Below, one piece after another: positions 47,048 to 55,463 of a stretch of DNA of 64,000 nt. The translations under genes and the position numbers were made by a program. Numbering within the stretch: the first letter of the stretch is position 1; the number at the start of each line of letters is the position of its first letter. The notes beneath the pieces were generated by a model. That model searched no databases and was not told the DNA's origin. It worked only from the letters and a program-made list of their open reading frames with translations. This DNA is from Ornithinimicrobium cryptoxanthini (GTDB taxonomy: Bacteria > Actinomycetota > Actinomycetes > Actinomycetales > Dermatophilaceae), in contig NZ_CP099490.1 of NCBI RefSeq assembly GCF_023923205.1, positions 2,356,001 through 2,420,000 of the forward strand, read 5' to 3'.

Positions 47048-47435
47048 CCAAGTCTCCGTATGCAAGGACATACCACCAGCCACCCGCCATCAAGCCAGGG
47101 TCCGTTGCCCCAGCGAAAAAGGTGCCAGTGCTGTACGTCAGGGTGGAGCCAGATCCTGGCGGCGTAACCTTCACTGTGCCTTGACGGGCGCGCCACGTCA
47201 CAGCAGGACGAGTGTCGGCCCCAAACGCACAGTCCGCAGGCCACCTGTAGCCGCCATCGTCTTCTGAGGCAGGGACCACTGCCCCCTGAGTCCCCGTCAT
47301 CTTAAGCGCCGCGCTGGCGACAGAAGGCACGGACCCACTGACAACTTCGCCCGAAGAAGTTACCGCACCAGCCAAAACTAAACTAATGGCTAAGGACAGA
47401 ACCAAGCCAGCTCTGTTTCCAGACCTTCGGCCCAT
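47010..47435 (-). CDS. Small secreted protein with two cysteines
   Basis: A 141-residue protein with a signal peptide (LVLSLAISLVLAGAVTSS) and a probable beta-rich mature part with two cysteines, one in WPADCAFG (69) and one four residues from the end (138), suited to a disulfide. Segments such as AVTWRARQGTVKVTPPGSG and GGWWYVLAYGD look like antiparallel strands. No family recognised. The lipoprotein gene at 46499 starts inside its 3' end, the same secreted-then-lipoprotein order seen at 45172/44534 and 48920/49284. Possible exported effector; no functional evidence. Confidence 0.65.
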   Translation of the reverse strand: MGRRSGNRAGLVLSLAISLVLAGAVTSSGEVVSGSVPSVASAALKMTGTQGAVVPASEDDGGYRWPADCAFGADTRPAVTWRARQGTVKVTPPGSGSTLTYSTGTFFAGATDPGLMAGGWWYVLAYGDLDALGTFGSCTAP

Positions 47436-47525
47436 GTCACCCCCCGTGTCAGACTGCTGGAACCACTCGTTGCAGCAGGATGCCCCTCACCGTCTCACAC
47501 GCCACAGGCGCATGCAATAGCGGAG

Positions 47526-48716
47526 GTGCGGACTGGCGCGCCGTCGAGTGGCCCCGGTCATCAGCACCACCCGGAAGGTCTGAAGAAACGCGAAACCGAG
47601 CGCCACGTCCGTCCAAACGGGTCTGAATCCCCCGATCCTTCTGCACCACGAGTGGCGCTGCTCACGGCGGGCGCCGCACTGGGCGGTTCGCGCCTGAAGG
47701 GACTGGCCCTGACCCAGGTCGAGGAGCAGCTGCTGGCCCGCGATGACCTGGAGGGACTCATCGTGCTGGGCGGCACGGTCTCGCCCGCGCTGGACCGGCA
47801 CCTTCGCCACCGCGGGGCCATCATCTTCCCGGCGGCGCCCGATGCCCCCGTGCGTCCCTACCGCGGGTCGCTCTACACGGCGGACGAACTCTATGACGGC
47901 CTGGCCGAGCACGGTTATGAGCAGACGACCGATGCGCGGGCCTATCGCTGGCTCCAGGACGCCACCGTCCGGCACGACGCCTATGTCACGATCCTACGGG
48001 CGATCCACGACGACGCCATGTCCGATGCCCTGGTCGACACGGTCTCCGAGCGCAAGGTCGTCGGGGTGATGGGCGGGCACGCGCTGGCCCGCGGGTCGGC
48101 CGGGTTCCGCGACGCGGCACGCTTGGGCTTCGGCTTCGCCGAGGCGGGGTATGTCGTGGCCACAGGAGGTGGGCCCGGCGCCATGGAGGCGGCAAACCTC
48201 GGAGCCTGGTGCCGCAGCGCCGACCTGCTGGAACCGGCACTGGAACAGCTGGCCACGGTGCCGCACTTCGACCAGGGGCTCGGCGCGTGGGCGCAGGTGG
48301 CCCTCGACGTGGTTCACGCCGCCCAAGGCACCGACCAAGCGCCGTCACCGCTGCGCAGTCTGGGCATCCCGACCCGGCACTACGGCCACGAGCCGCCCAA
48401 CGTCTTCGGTGACCTCATCGCGAAGTTCTTCAGCAACGCCCTGCGTGAGGACCTGCTGCTACACCACAGCACCTCCGGGGTCGTGGTGCTGCCCGGTGCC
48501 GCCGGGACTGTCCAGGAGATCTTCCAGATGGCGACCCGCCTCTACTACGAGGTGGACTACCGCGTGCCACCGCTGGTGCTGGTCGACCGGAGGCACTGGA
48601 CCGAGCACCTACCGGTCTTCCCCCTGCTGGAGGCGTTGGGCCGCGACCGAGCGATGGCTGCTCAGCTCCACCTCGTCGACACCGTCGAGGAAGCCGCATC
48701 ACTGCTGATCGGGTGA
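47526..48716 (+). CDS. LOG-family protein, copy 2, altered N-terminus
   Basis: About 90% alike in protein to copy 1 from ALLTAGAAL onward, with both LOG motifs (GGGPGAMEAANLGA, PGAAGTVQE) intact. The first 35 or so residues of copy 1 have no counterpart. The frame open from the ATG at 47526 encodes an unrelated Arg/Pro-rich stretch, and a GTG near 47650 may be the real start. The gene may thus be a 5'-truncated duplicate that still encodes the Rossmann core. Its last 144 bases and the sequence after the stop are nearly identical to copy 1. Expression is uncertain because the copy 1 promoter region is not conserved. Confidence 0.65.
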   Translation: MRTGAPSSGPGHQHHPEGLKKRETERHVRPNGSESPDPSAPRVALLTAGAALGGSRLKGLALTQVEEQLLARDDLEGLIVLGGTVSPALDRHLRHRGAIIFPAAPDAPVRPYRGSLYTADELYDGLAEHGYEQTTDARAYRWLQDATVRHDAYVTILRAIHDDAMSDALVDTVSERKVVGVMGGHALARGSAGFRDAARLGFGFAEAGYVVATGGGPGAMEAANLGAWCRSADLLEPALEQLATVPHFDQGLGAWAQVALDVVHAAQGTDQAPSPLRSLGIPTRHYGHEPPNVFGDLIAKFFSNALREDLLLHHSTSGVVVLPGAAGTVQEIFQMATRLYYEVDYRVPPLVLVDRRHWTEHLPVFPLLEALGRDRAMAAQLHLVDTVEEAASLLIG

Positions 48717-48805
48717 TCCGGAAGCGCGCAGTCACCACTCGATATCTTCGGGTTGTGGCCTCGGACCGGCGGGGTCATCGATGTAGGGCTGACCCTCCTG
48801 CGCCG
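48573..48805. repeat. 233-bp duplicated tract, copy B
   Basis: Matches 46340-46572 with two substitutions. The similarity stops abruptly at 48805, inside what was the lipoprotein gene, marking the edge of the duplication. Confidence 0.9.
48732..48805 (-). pseudogene. 3' fragment of the Cys-rich lipoprotein gene
   Basis: Read on the minus strand it encodes the last 24 residues of the 46499 lipoprotein (QEGQPYIDDPAGPRPQPED and the rest), including the stop. A conserved Cys is changed to Gly. There is no upstream part, so it is a by-product of the LOG duplication. Confidence 0.8.
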
Positions 48806-48919
48806 CAGAGGATCTCGCAGACTTTTCACCGCTTGGGCCAGTCAACGCGAGCTCTTGTGTTCTTGAGACCGGGGGGGGGTATTCTACTATTCACCAATCT
48901 CGAACACTTGGGGGTAGAA

Positions 48920-49279
48920 ATGCTTACGTCGCAGCAACGTCGCGCGCCGCTAGGCCGCCTAGGAGGAGGTTTAGCAGCATTAGCGCTTGTGATTGTTTCA
49001 GCAGCACCCGCCTCGGGTGCCAGTTTCGTCCGGTTCGGCGAAGATTGCTACGTGCCGATCAGGATCACTGCGGGAACTATCGGAACATTGAAGTTTGACG
49101 CATGGAAGCACACTGGCAAGCCGTTCGTTCGCGGAACCCACAGTTGGAAGTACTACTCGTGGGTCGATTACCCGAATCCCGACCGCACTGTCAACATGCT
49201 CTGGACGACTGTCTCAGAAATCCAGGCTAATACCAGTCGGGCCTCATGGGTCAGCCGTCCACGCCTCATGTGCGGGTGA
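48920..49279 (+). CDS. Small secreted protein with N- and C-terminal cysteines
   Basis: A 119-residue protein with a clear signal peptide (LAALALVIVSAAPASGA, cleavage near residue 33). The mature part of about 85 residues is rich in Trp, Tyr and basic residues (FDAWKHTGKPFVRGTHSWKYYSW). Cys43 and Cys118, the penultimate residue, could form a disulfide. GGGGG lies five bases before the ATG. The lipoprotein gene at 49284 starts five bases after its stop, forming the third secreted-protein/lipoprotein pair. No known family recognised; a bacteriocin-like role is only a hypothesis. A G10 run at 48871-48880 lies in its upstream region. Confidence 0.65.
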   Translation: MLTSQQRRAPLGRLGGGLAALALVIVSAAPASGASFVRFGEDCYVPIRITAGTIGTLKFDAWKHTGKPFVRGTHSWKYYSWVDYPNPDRTVNMLWTTVSEIQANTSRASWVSRPRLMCG

Positions 49280-49283
49280 GCGG

Positions 49284-49946
49284 GTGAGCGGGCGACACCT
49301 GGGAGCTTCGCTGAGTGCCGTTGAAGTCGCATCCAGCATCTTGCTGAGCGCGTGCTCTGGGAATCCAGACATCGGGCAAACATCACGCACAACACACGGG
49401 AGCCATCCCGGCCCGATTGTCTGGGACGATCATCTCGCTGGTCTTGCCGAGTCGCTCGGGATCGCGGATCCGCCGGAGGTGCCCGTTGTCCGAGAGGTGA
49501 GCCCGTCCGAGTCTCAAGCGGCCGTGGATGGTTGCCTTGCGGAAGAAGGCTGGATGCAGGGCAATGATGGCTGGGTGACTGTGCCTGAGGATCAACTCGA
49601 GGCAAGCAATCTCAGCATCTACATCTGCACTGCTCAGTATCCGATCCGTCCCGAGTTCCTGTCTCCACTCACCGACCGTCAGTTCGCGCGACTGTATGAC
49701 CACTGGATCACCGAGACGTTGCCCTGCGCGCAACGCAACGGCGTGTCGGTGGACTTGGACGCTGTTCCTACGAAGGAGACTTTCCTTCAGGATCCGTATT
49801 CATGGACACTATTCTCACTTTTGATGCCGCAACTCGTGAGCATGGAAGAAGCGGGTGCGATCGCGTCCGTCGACTCCTTCCTGACTGACGTGTGCCCTGG
49901 GCCAGATGAGTGGGAACTGCGGGACTTGGTCCCGCCTGAAGATTGA
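49284..49946 (+). CDS. Cys-rich lipoprotein, paralogue of the gene at 46499
   Basis: About 220 residues from a GTG at 49284. The signal is short and imperfect (an acidic residue inside the hydrophobic part) but ends in a lipobox, ILLSAC (Cys24). Four cysteines follow in VDGCLAEEGW, IYICTAQYP, LPCAQRNG and DVCPGPDE, the same order as in the 46499 lipoprotein. FARLYDHWITETLPC aligns with FYDLQVESYEC there. Start choice rests on the lipobox and on the short distance from the upstream secreted-protein stop; the frame remains open upstream. Function unknown. Confidence 0.6.
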   Translation: MSGRHLGASLSAVEVASSILLSACSGNPDIGQTSRTTHGSHPGPIVWDDHLAGLAESLGIADPPEVPVVREVSPSESQAAVDGCLAEEGWMQGNDGWVTVPEDQLEASNLSIYICTAQYPIRPEFLSPLTDRQFARLYDHWITETLPCAQRNGVSVDLDAVPTKETFLQDPYSWTLFSLLMPQLVSMEEAGAIASVDSFLTDVCPGPDEWELRDLVPPED

Positions 49947-49991
49947 GGCTCTTCGCATCCCACTCGTTGTCGGCGCCTTAAGGTTCGTGAG

Positions 49992-50082
49992 ATGACTGCC
50001 CCCCGTCGAGCGGGAGCGCCCGGAGCAGGACGCGACCGTGCGGCACGGCGGAGCCTATGTCACGATCCTGTTGACCGGGTGA
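49992..50082 (+). pseudogene. Remnant of a third LOG-family gene
   Basis: The upstream box (TAAGGT), the ATG and the first codons resemble the start of LOG copy 1. After a one-base shift the frame reads VERERPEQ, then joins directly to DATVRHGGAYVTIL, which in the full gene lies about 130 residues further on, and soon stops. It is a 5' fragment with a large internal deletion. Confidence 0.65.
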
Positions 50083-50112
50083 CCTGCGCCCTGTGGCGAA
50101 GGCCCACGCAAC

Positions 50113-51279
50113 TCAGACCGTGGCAGCGAGCTGGCCGCAGGCACCGTCGATCTCCGAGCCGCGGGTGTCCCGCACGGTGGTGGGGATCCCGTGGGCCAGG
50201 AGTCGCTCGACGAACTGCTGCTCGACACCGGGGCGGGAGGCGGTCCACTTCGAGCCCGGCGTCGGGTTCAACGGGATCGGGTTGACGTGCACCCAGCCGC
50301 GACCGCGGGCGTTGAGCTTCTCGCCGAGCAGGTCAGCCCGCCAGGCGTGGTCGTTGATGTCCTTGATCAGGGCGTACTCGATGCTGACGCGGCGCCCGGT
50401 CGTCTCGTAGTAGCGGTAGGCGGCGTCGAGGGCCTCGTCGACCTTCCACCGGGTGTTGATCGGCACCAGCTCGTCGCGCAGCTCGTCATCGGGGGCGTGC
50501 AGGGACAGTGCGAGGGTGACTGGGATGCCCTCCCTGCCGAGCTTGTCGATGGCCGGGACCAGGCCGACGGTCGACATGGTGACGCCACGGGCGGACATGC
50601 CGAGCCCCCCGGGCGAAGGGTCGACGAGGCGACGGATCGCGTCGACGGCCTTGCGGTAGTTGGCCAGCGCCTCCCCCATGCCCATGAAGACGACGTTGCT
50701 GACGCGCAGCGCGTCCTCGGTCGAGCCGGCCCCGTCGGTGCCGCCCGCGAGGTCGCCGTGGCGAAGGTAACGGGCGGCCGCCACGACCTGCTCCACAATC
50801 TCGGCCGTCGACAGGTTGCGGGTCAGGCCCGCCTGCCCGGTCGCGCAGAAGGGGCAGTTCATGCCACAGCCCGCCTGGCTGGAGATGCACATGGTCACCC
50901 GGCCCGGATAGCGCATCAGCACCGACTCGACCATCGCGCCGTCGTGCAGCCGGTGGACCTGCTTGACCGTCGCACCGTCATCGGTCGACAGAGTGCGGAT
51001 CGGCGTCAGCAGCTGCGGCAGCAGGGTCCCGACCAGCTCGTCACGCCCCTCTCTGGGCAGATCGGTCATCTGCTCAGGGTCGGTGACCAACCGCTCAAAG
51101 TAGTGGCGCGACACCTGGTCGGCGCGGAACGGCTTGTGGCCCAGCTCGGTCAGCCAGTCGCGGCGACCGGCCATGTCCAGATCAGCCAGATGGGTTGGCG
51201 CCTTGCCCCGTCGTGGCGCGCTGAAGGTCAGCGTCCCAGGGGCGGGGCGGGTGCTGGGGGTCGGCAGTTCGGTGGTCAT
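50113..51279 (-). CDS. rlmN: 23S rRNA (adenine2503-C2)-methyltransferase
   Basis: A 388-residue radical SAM enzyme that methylates A2503 of 23S rRNA (and A37 of some tRNAs). The cluster motif is [14 protein letters not shown] (CxxxCxxC) near residue 137. [16 protein letters not shown] and [18 protein letters not shown] segments follow. The C-terminal [14 protein letters not shown] contains the Cys that resolves the methylated intermediate. GGAGGC precedes the ATG. Its position downstream of cdsA-frr-pyrH is common in actinobacteria; here an MFS transporter gene is inserted between, 13 bases upstream. Confidence 0.96.
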   Translation of the reverse strand: MTTELPTPSTRPAPGTLTFSAPRRGKAPTHLADLDMAGRRDWLTELGHKPFRADQVSRHYFERLVTDPEQMTDLPREGRDELVGTLLPQLLTPIRTLSTDDGATVKQVHRLHDGAMVESVLMRYPGRVTMCISSQAGCGMNCPFCATGQAGLTRNLSTAEIVEQVVAAARYLRHGDLAGGTDGAGSTEDALRVSNVVFMGMGEALANYRKAVDAIRRLVDPSPGGLGMSARGVTMSTVGLVPAIDKLGREGIPVTLALSLHAPDDELRDELVPINTRWKVDEALDAAYRYYETTGRRVSIEYALIKDINDHAWRADLLGEKLNARGRGWVHVNPIPLNPTPGSKWTASRPGVEQQFVERLLAHGIPTTVRDTRGSEIDGACGQLAATV

Positions 51280-51292
51280 CGCCTCCAGTGTC

Positions 51293-52738
51293 TCAGGACC
51301 GCCGCCGGAAACCCACCTGCCCGAGGTCCGCCACCTGTTCGGAGCGCCAGGCCAGTGGGATCAGCAGCAGTGCGAGCATTCCCAGGGCGAGGTAGACCCC
51401 CGCCGCGAACACACCGCGCTCGGTCGCTGCCGAGAGCACCCAGGCGAGCGCTGAGGCGGTCACGGTCGCGAGCAGGGCGGTGCCGACGACCTCGGCCATC
51501 ACCAGTGCCTGGGCCGCGACGTGGGTGCCGATGCCGTCGGGTGCGGTGGGCTCGTCCAGCACCCGGTTGAGCGTGTCGACATAGGCGAGCCCCATCCCGG
51601 CACCGGTCAACGCCCAACCCACCAGGTGCAGTTCCCAGGCGCCTGTCGCGGAGGGCAGGAGTGTCGCCGGCAGGAGGGATGCTGCCGACAGCAGGGACAG
51701 GGCCAGGGCAGCAAAGCCCGCAGCCAGCAGCCCGGCAGCACCCACGACCCGCCGGAGGTATGCCGTGTGGTCCCGTGCCGGCCACCGGCCACAGACCATG
51801 CCGAGGACGGACCACGCGGCACCGCCGAGCCCCAGCAGGAGGGCCAGGTCGCCGGCGGTGCGCCCTATCAGGTCGTGTGCGGTGATCGCCACCACGGCGT
51901 GGCCCCCGAAATAGACGGCACACAGCAGACCCATCAGCAGGATCGTCGCGGGTCTTCCCGGTCGGGCCACGAGCGTGCCGGCGGGCAGGATCCGAGCGGC
52001 CGCTGCCAGCACGAGTGCGCCTCCCGCGATGCCCACGACCGTGCCGGGGACCGAGGTGCCGACCAGTGACAGGAGGGTCACGCCGGTGGCCAGCCCGACT
52101 GCCGGCCCCAGCCCCAACGGATCCCGTCCGTCCTGCTGGGCCCGGTCCAGCTGCCGCAGTCGCACGATCACCACGGCCCGCGCGATGAGGAAGAGCGGCA
52201 GATAGGCGACCAGCGACCACCGCCAGCCGATCGCCGAGGACGCCCACCCGGCATACACCGGCCCGACAAGGGAGGCGACCAGCCAGACCATGGCATAGCC
52301 CGCCAGCACCAGCCGGCGCCAGGCTGCGGGCAGCGCCGTGGCCAGCGCGGAGAGCGAGACCGTCATCAGCGCACCGGCCGCCAGCGCAGCCAGCACCCGG
52401 CCAGACACGAAGAGGGCAAAGGTGGGCGCGAACGCGCTCAGCACTCCCCCGACGACGACCAGCGGCGTGAGCCACGTCAGCATCTGCGAGGCACTCCACC
52501 GGGACAACAGCGCCGCCCCCAGGGGCATGGTCAGGAACATCGCCGCCTGGGTCGCGGCCACCAGCAGGCCATAACCGTCCTGCGCGTGCAGGTCCTGCGC
52601 CATCAGCGGCGTGATGGTGGTGGTCAGATAGGACTGGCAGGCCGCGACCAGCTCGACGAGGAGGAGAGCGGCGGCCAGGACGGCGGCAGAACGAGCCTCC
52701 GTGCGAGGCTCGGCGTGGGCGACAGATCGCGTGGTCAT
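51293..52738 (-). CDS. MFS transporter (drug-efflux-like)
   Basis: A 481-residue membrane protein with 12-14 predicted spans, beginning [30 protein letters not shown]. The first loop has [17 protein letters not shown] and motif-like [21 protein letters not shown]. The pattern fits the drug:H+ antiporter part of the major facilitator superfamily. No regulator gene is adjacent, but an operator-like palindrome covers the promoter. The ATG at 52738 seems to start a leaderless message. rlmN starts 13 bases after its stop, so it may be co-transcribed. Substrate unknown. Confidence 0.85.
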   Translation of the reverse strand: MTTRSVAHAEPRTEARSAAVLAAALLLVELVAACQSYLTTTITPLMAQDLHAQDGYGLLVAATQAAMFLTMPLGAALLSRWSASQMLTWLTPLVVVGGVLSAFAPTFALFVSGRVLAALAAGALMTVSLSALATALPAAWRRLVLAGYAMVWLVASLVGPVYAGWASSAIGWRWSLVAYLPLFLIARAVVIVRLRQLDRAQQDGRDPLGLGPAVGLATGVTLLSLVGTSVPGTVVGIAGGALVLAAAARILPAGTLVARPGRPATILLMGLLCAVYFGGHAVVAITAHDLIGRTAGDLALLLGLGGAAWSVLGMVCGRWPARDHTAYLRRVVGAAGLLAAGFAALALSLLSAASLLPATLLPSATGAWELHLVGWALTGAGMGLAYVDTLNRVLDEPTAPDGIGTHVAAQALVMAEVVGTALLATVTASALAWVLSAATERGVFAAGVYLALGMLALLLIPLAWRSEQVADLGQVGFRRRS

Positions 52739-52744
52739 TCTATG

Positions 52745-52759
52745 ATGCTAGCACTCTAG
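52745..52759 (-). promoter_or_regulatory. Extended -10 promoter with CTAG-N4-CTAG operator-like palindrome
   Basis: On the minus strand CTAGAGTGCTAGCAT contains an extended -10 (TGCTAGCAT), six bases before the MFS ATG, overlapping the inverted repeat CTAG-AGTG-CTAG (52748-52759). Such a site suggests control by a TetR- or MarR-type repressor encoded elsewhere. Confidence 0.45.
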
Positions 52760-52793
52760 TGAGCCGTCAGACCACCTGTTTGCAGGAGTTCGC

Positions 52794-53669
52794 TCAGGCG
52801 GGGACCAGCACGCTGAGCAGGACCCAGGCCACCGGCGCCGTGATCAGCAGGGAGTCCAGCCGGTCCATGACACCCCCGTGACCGGGCAGCACGTTGCCCA
52901 TGTCCTTGATCCCGAGGTCCCGCTTGATGGTCGACTCAGACAGGTCCCCGACCGTGGCGAAGAACGCGATCGGCACGCCGAGGAGGGCGCCAGCCCACCA
53001 ATCACCGCCCAGGAGCAGCGGCACACTGATCGCACCAGCGACGACAGAGGTCAGCACCGAGCCGGCAAAGCCTTCCCACGACTTCTTCGGGCTGATCGAG
53101 GGGGCCATCGGGTGCTTGCCGAACAGCACCCCCACGGCATACCCACCGATGTCGCTCATCGTGGTGAGCAGGGCGAAGACGATGATCCGCTGGCCACCGT
53201 CGGGTTCGGCCAGCATCAGCGCGGCAAAGCCGGCCAGACCGACATAGGTGACGATGAAGACCCCGCCGGCCACGTCGCGAACCGCACCGGTGGGACCGTC
53301 CAGCGCACGCCATACGAGCACCGTCAGGGCCACCAGGCCATAGCCGAGCAGATAGGCCGAGCTGCCCCCCACATACGCCAGTGGCACCAGGGCGAGGGCG
53401 CCGATGAGGACCGGCACCAGTGGTGCGTTGATGCGTCCGGTCCGGAGGGCGTTGACCAGCTCGAGGGATCCGATCACGGCGACGATGGTGACCAGGGCGA
53501 CGAACGCCGGTCTATAGAGCAGGGCCGTGGCAATGACGAGGGCCCCTAGGGCGACCCCCACTGCGATCGCCGCGGGGAGGTTGCGGCCGGCCCGAGAGGG
53601 TGCCTTGGCGGTCGCCGGATCCGCCGACCGCTGCTGTGCCTTGAAGGCGCGCCGCGACGATGCCTCCAT
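52794..53669 (-). CDS. cdsA: Phosphatidate cytidylyltransferase
   Basis: A 291-residue membrane enzyme making CDP-diacylglycerol for phospholipid synthesis. About eight hydrophobic segments are visible, the cytosolic N-terminus is basic, and the C-terminal signature DLSESTIKRDLGIKDMGN ... GHGGVMDRLDSL is the diagnostic CdsA motif with metal-binding acids. PKKSWEGFAGS is a further conserved block. GGAGGAGGG precedes the ATG. It follows frr by 27 bases in the pyrH-frr-cdsA run. Confidence 0.95.
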   Translation of the reverse strand: MEASSRRAFKAQQRSADPATAKAPSRAGRNLPAAIAVGVALGALVIATALLYRPAFVALVTIVAVIGSLELVNALRTGRINAPLVPVLIGALALVPLAYVGGSSAYLLGYGLVALTVLVWRALDGPTGAVRDVAGGVFIVTYVGLAGFAALMLAEPDGGQRIIVFALLTTMSDIGGYAVGVLFGKHPMAPSISPKKSWEGFAGSVLTSVVAGAISVPLLLGGDWWAGALLGVPIAFFATVGDLSESTIKRDLGIKDMGNVLPGHGGVMDRLDSLLITAPVAWVLLSVLVPA

Positions 53670-53696
53670 CGTCCCTCCTCCAGGGATCAGGGTCCC

Positions 53697-54263
53697 TCAG
53701 ACCTCCAGCAGCTCGGCTTCCTTGAGTTTGAGCACCTCGTCGATCTGGTCCACGAACTTCCTGGTCAGGGCCTCGATCTCCTTCTCGGAGCGGGCACCCT
53801 CGTCCTCACCGATCTCGCCGTCCTTGACGGCCTTGGAGATGGTGTCCATGGTGGCGCGCCGCACGTTGCGCACCGACACCTTGGCGTCCTCACCCTTGGT
53901 GCGCGCCAGCTTGATGTATTCCTTGCGGCGCTCCTCGGTCAGCTGCGGCATGACGATGCGGATCGCGTGACCGTCGTTGCTCGGGTTGAGGCCCAGGTCG
54001 CCCTCGCGCAGCACCTTCTCGATGCCGGACATGGCGCCCTTGTCGAAGGGGGTGATCAGCACGGTGCGGGCGTCCTGGACGGTGAAGGAGGCCAGCTGCT
54101 GCAACGGGGTGGGCGCACCGTAGTAGTCGACCATCAGCTTGTTGAACATCGCCGGGTGGGCGCGGCCGGTGCGGATGGCGGCCATGTCGTCCCGGACGAC
54201 CTCGACGGCCTTGCCCATCTTTTCCTCGGCCTCCAGCTGGGCCAGTTCGATCGTCTCCGACAT
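53697..54263 (-). CDS. frr: Ribosome recycling factor
   Basis: A 188-residue three-helix-bundle protein that, with EF-G, splits post-termination ribosomes. Conserved blocks are KMGKAVEVVRDDMAAIRTGRAHP, VDYYGAPTPLQQLA, NPSNDGHAIRIVMPQLTEERRKEY and the C-terminal DQIDEVLKLKEAELLEV. AAGGAG lies upstream of the ATG. It lies 69 bases after pyrH and is transcribed with it. Confidence 0.97.
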   Translation of the reverse strand: MSETIELAQLEAEEKMGKAVEVVRDDMAAIRTGRAHPAMFNKLMVDYYGAPTPLQQLASFTVQDARTVLITPFDKGAMSGIEKVLREGDLGLNPSNDGHAIRIVMPQLTEERRKEYIKLARTKGEDAKVSVRNVRRATMDTISKAVKDGEIGEDEGARSEKEIEALTRKFVDQIDEVLKLKEAELLEV

Positions 54264-54332
54264 GCCTCGTGCTCCTTGTCGACGGTGCGCACCGATCGCG
54301 GCGCGCAGGCTGTCTGCTCGTGGTCGCTGCTC

Positions 54333-55130
54333 TCAGTGCGCGGTGACCAGTGTTCCGATCTTCTCACCACGCAGCGCGCGGGTGATGCTGTCCTCGCCGC
54401 CCATGCCAAAAACAAGCATGGACAGACCGTTGTCCATGCACAGGCTGAAGGCGGCGGCATCGACGACGCGAAGGTTCTCGGAGAGCGCCTCAGCATAGGT
54501 CAGGGTGTCGATCTTGACGGCGTCCGGGTTGGTCTTGGGGTCTGCGGTGTAGACGCCGTCGACCCCGTGCTTGCTCATCAGCACCGCGTCGCAGTGGATC
54601 TCCAGCGCGCGCTGGGCCGACACGGTGTCGGTGGAGAAGTAGGGCATGCCGGCGCCGGCGCCGAAGATCACCACGCGGCCCTTCTCCAGGTGCCGGATCG
54701 CCCGCCGCGGGATGTAGGGCTCGGCGACCTGCCCCATCGTGATGGCCGTCTGCACGCGGGTGTCGACGCCCTCCTTCTCCAGGAAGTCCTGCAGGGCCAG
54801 GCAGTTCATCACGGTGCCGAGCATGCCCATATAGTCGGCGCGCGCCCGGTCCATGCCCCGCTGCTGCAGCTCGGCCCCCCGGAAGAAGTTGCCGCCGCCC
54901 ATCACGACGGCGATCTGCACACCCTCGGCCGCGGCCCGTGCGATCTGGCGCGCGATGCCGCGCACGACGTCGGGGTCGAGCCCGACGCTGCCGCCACCAA
55001 AGGCCTCACCCGACAGCTTCAGCAGCACCCGGCGTGGCTCGACGCTGCCCTCGGCAACGTTGTCCGGTTCGGGTGCGCTCTGCTGTGTCGGGGATGCGGC
55101 AAAGGTGGTTGTCAGACTGTCGGGCACCAA
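54333..55130 (-). CDS. pyrH: Uridylate kinase (UMP kinase)
   Basis: A 265-residue amino-acid-kinase-fold enzyme converting UMP to [18 protein letters not shown] begins the conserved part near residue 33, followed by [28 protein letters not shown] and [14 protein letters not shown]. The first 32 residues form a non-conserved, probably flexible extension. The GTG start at 55130 follows AGGAG at good distance. The 333-bp space between it and the tsf stop holds the tsf terminator and a hairpin repeat, so pyrH probably has its own promoter there or depends on read-through. Confidence 0.96.
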   Translation of the reverse strand: MVPDSLTTTFAASPTQQSAPEPDNVAEGSVEPRRVLLKLSGEAFGGGSVGLDPDVVRGIARQIARAAAEGVQIAVVMGGGNFFRGAELQQRGMDRARADYMGMLGTVMNCLALQDFLEKEGVDTRVQTAITMGQVAEPYIPRRAIRHLEKGRVVIFGAGAGMPYFSTDTVSAQRALEIHCDAVLMSKHGVDGVYTADPKTNPDAVKIDTLTYAEALSENLRVVDAAAFSLCMDNGLSMLVFGMGGEDSITRALRGEKIGTLVTAH

Positions 55131-55258
55131 GATCTCCTACCGGTTCCTGCGGCGGTCAGCGGTCGCTCGATCCTGCCACACGCAGGCGTCCGCGGCACAC
55201 CTGGCTGCACGGGGCCCTGCTGAGCGCGCCCCACCGTCCCCTCGCGTCACACGTCCTG

Positions 55259-55342
55259 GTGCAGCTGGACGCATCCTTCACGCCCGGGTCGCGTCACGCG
55301 TGAGGGATCCATGCAGCTGGACGCATCCTTCACGCCCGGGTC
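55259..55342. repeat. Dispersed hairpin repeat with a duplicated arm
   Basis: Arm 1 (55259-55281) pairs with arm 2 (55300-55322, 18 of 23 positions complementary). A 30-bp unit at 55261-55290 is then repeated exactly at 55313-55342. The same arms flank the insertion sequence at 15.4-17.0 kb. The rest of the 333-bp pyrH-tsf gap (55131-55258 and 55343-55405) shows no ORF or motif that I can name. Confidence 0.75.
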
Positions 55343-55405
55343 CGCCGTCAGCCTCTGGTCGCTCGACAGCGAGCACGTGCGGCTCAGCACCGTCAGAGAC
55401 GCCGA

Positions 55406-55436
55406 GAGGCCGGACCCCACAGGGGGACCCGGCCTC
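55406..55436 (-). terminator. tsf terminator hairpin
   Basis: GAGGCCGG and CCGGCCTC form an 8-bp stem continued by an inner CCCC/GGGG pairing around ACA. It begins 27 bases after the tsf stop. No T-run. Likely ends or reduces rpsB-tsf transcription before pyrH. Confidence 0.65.
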
Positions 55437-55463
55437 ACGGCATACGACCTGATGGAGCCTGGC

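Noticed and set aside
52748..52760. A CIRCE (HrcA) element before the MFS gene, because of a TAGCACTC half-site
   Set aside because: Only one half matches; the second half at the required 9-base spacing is missing.
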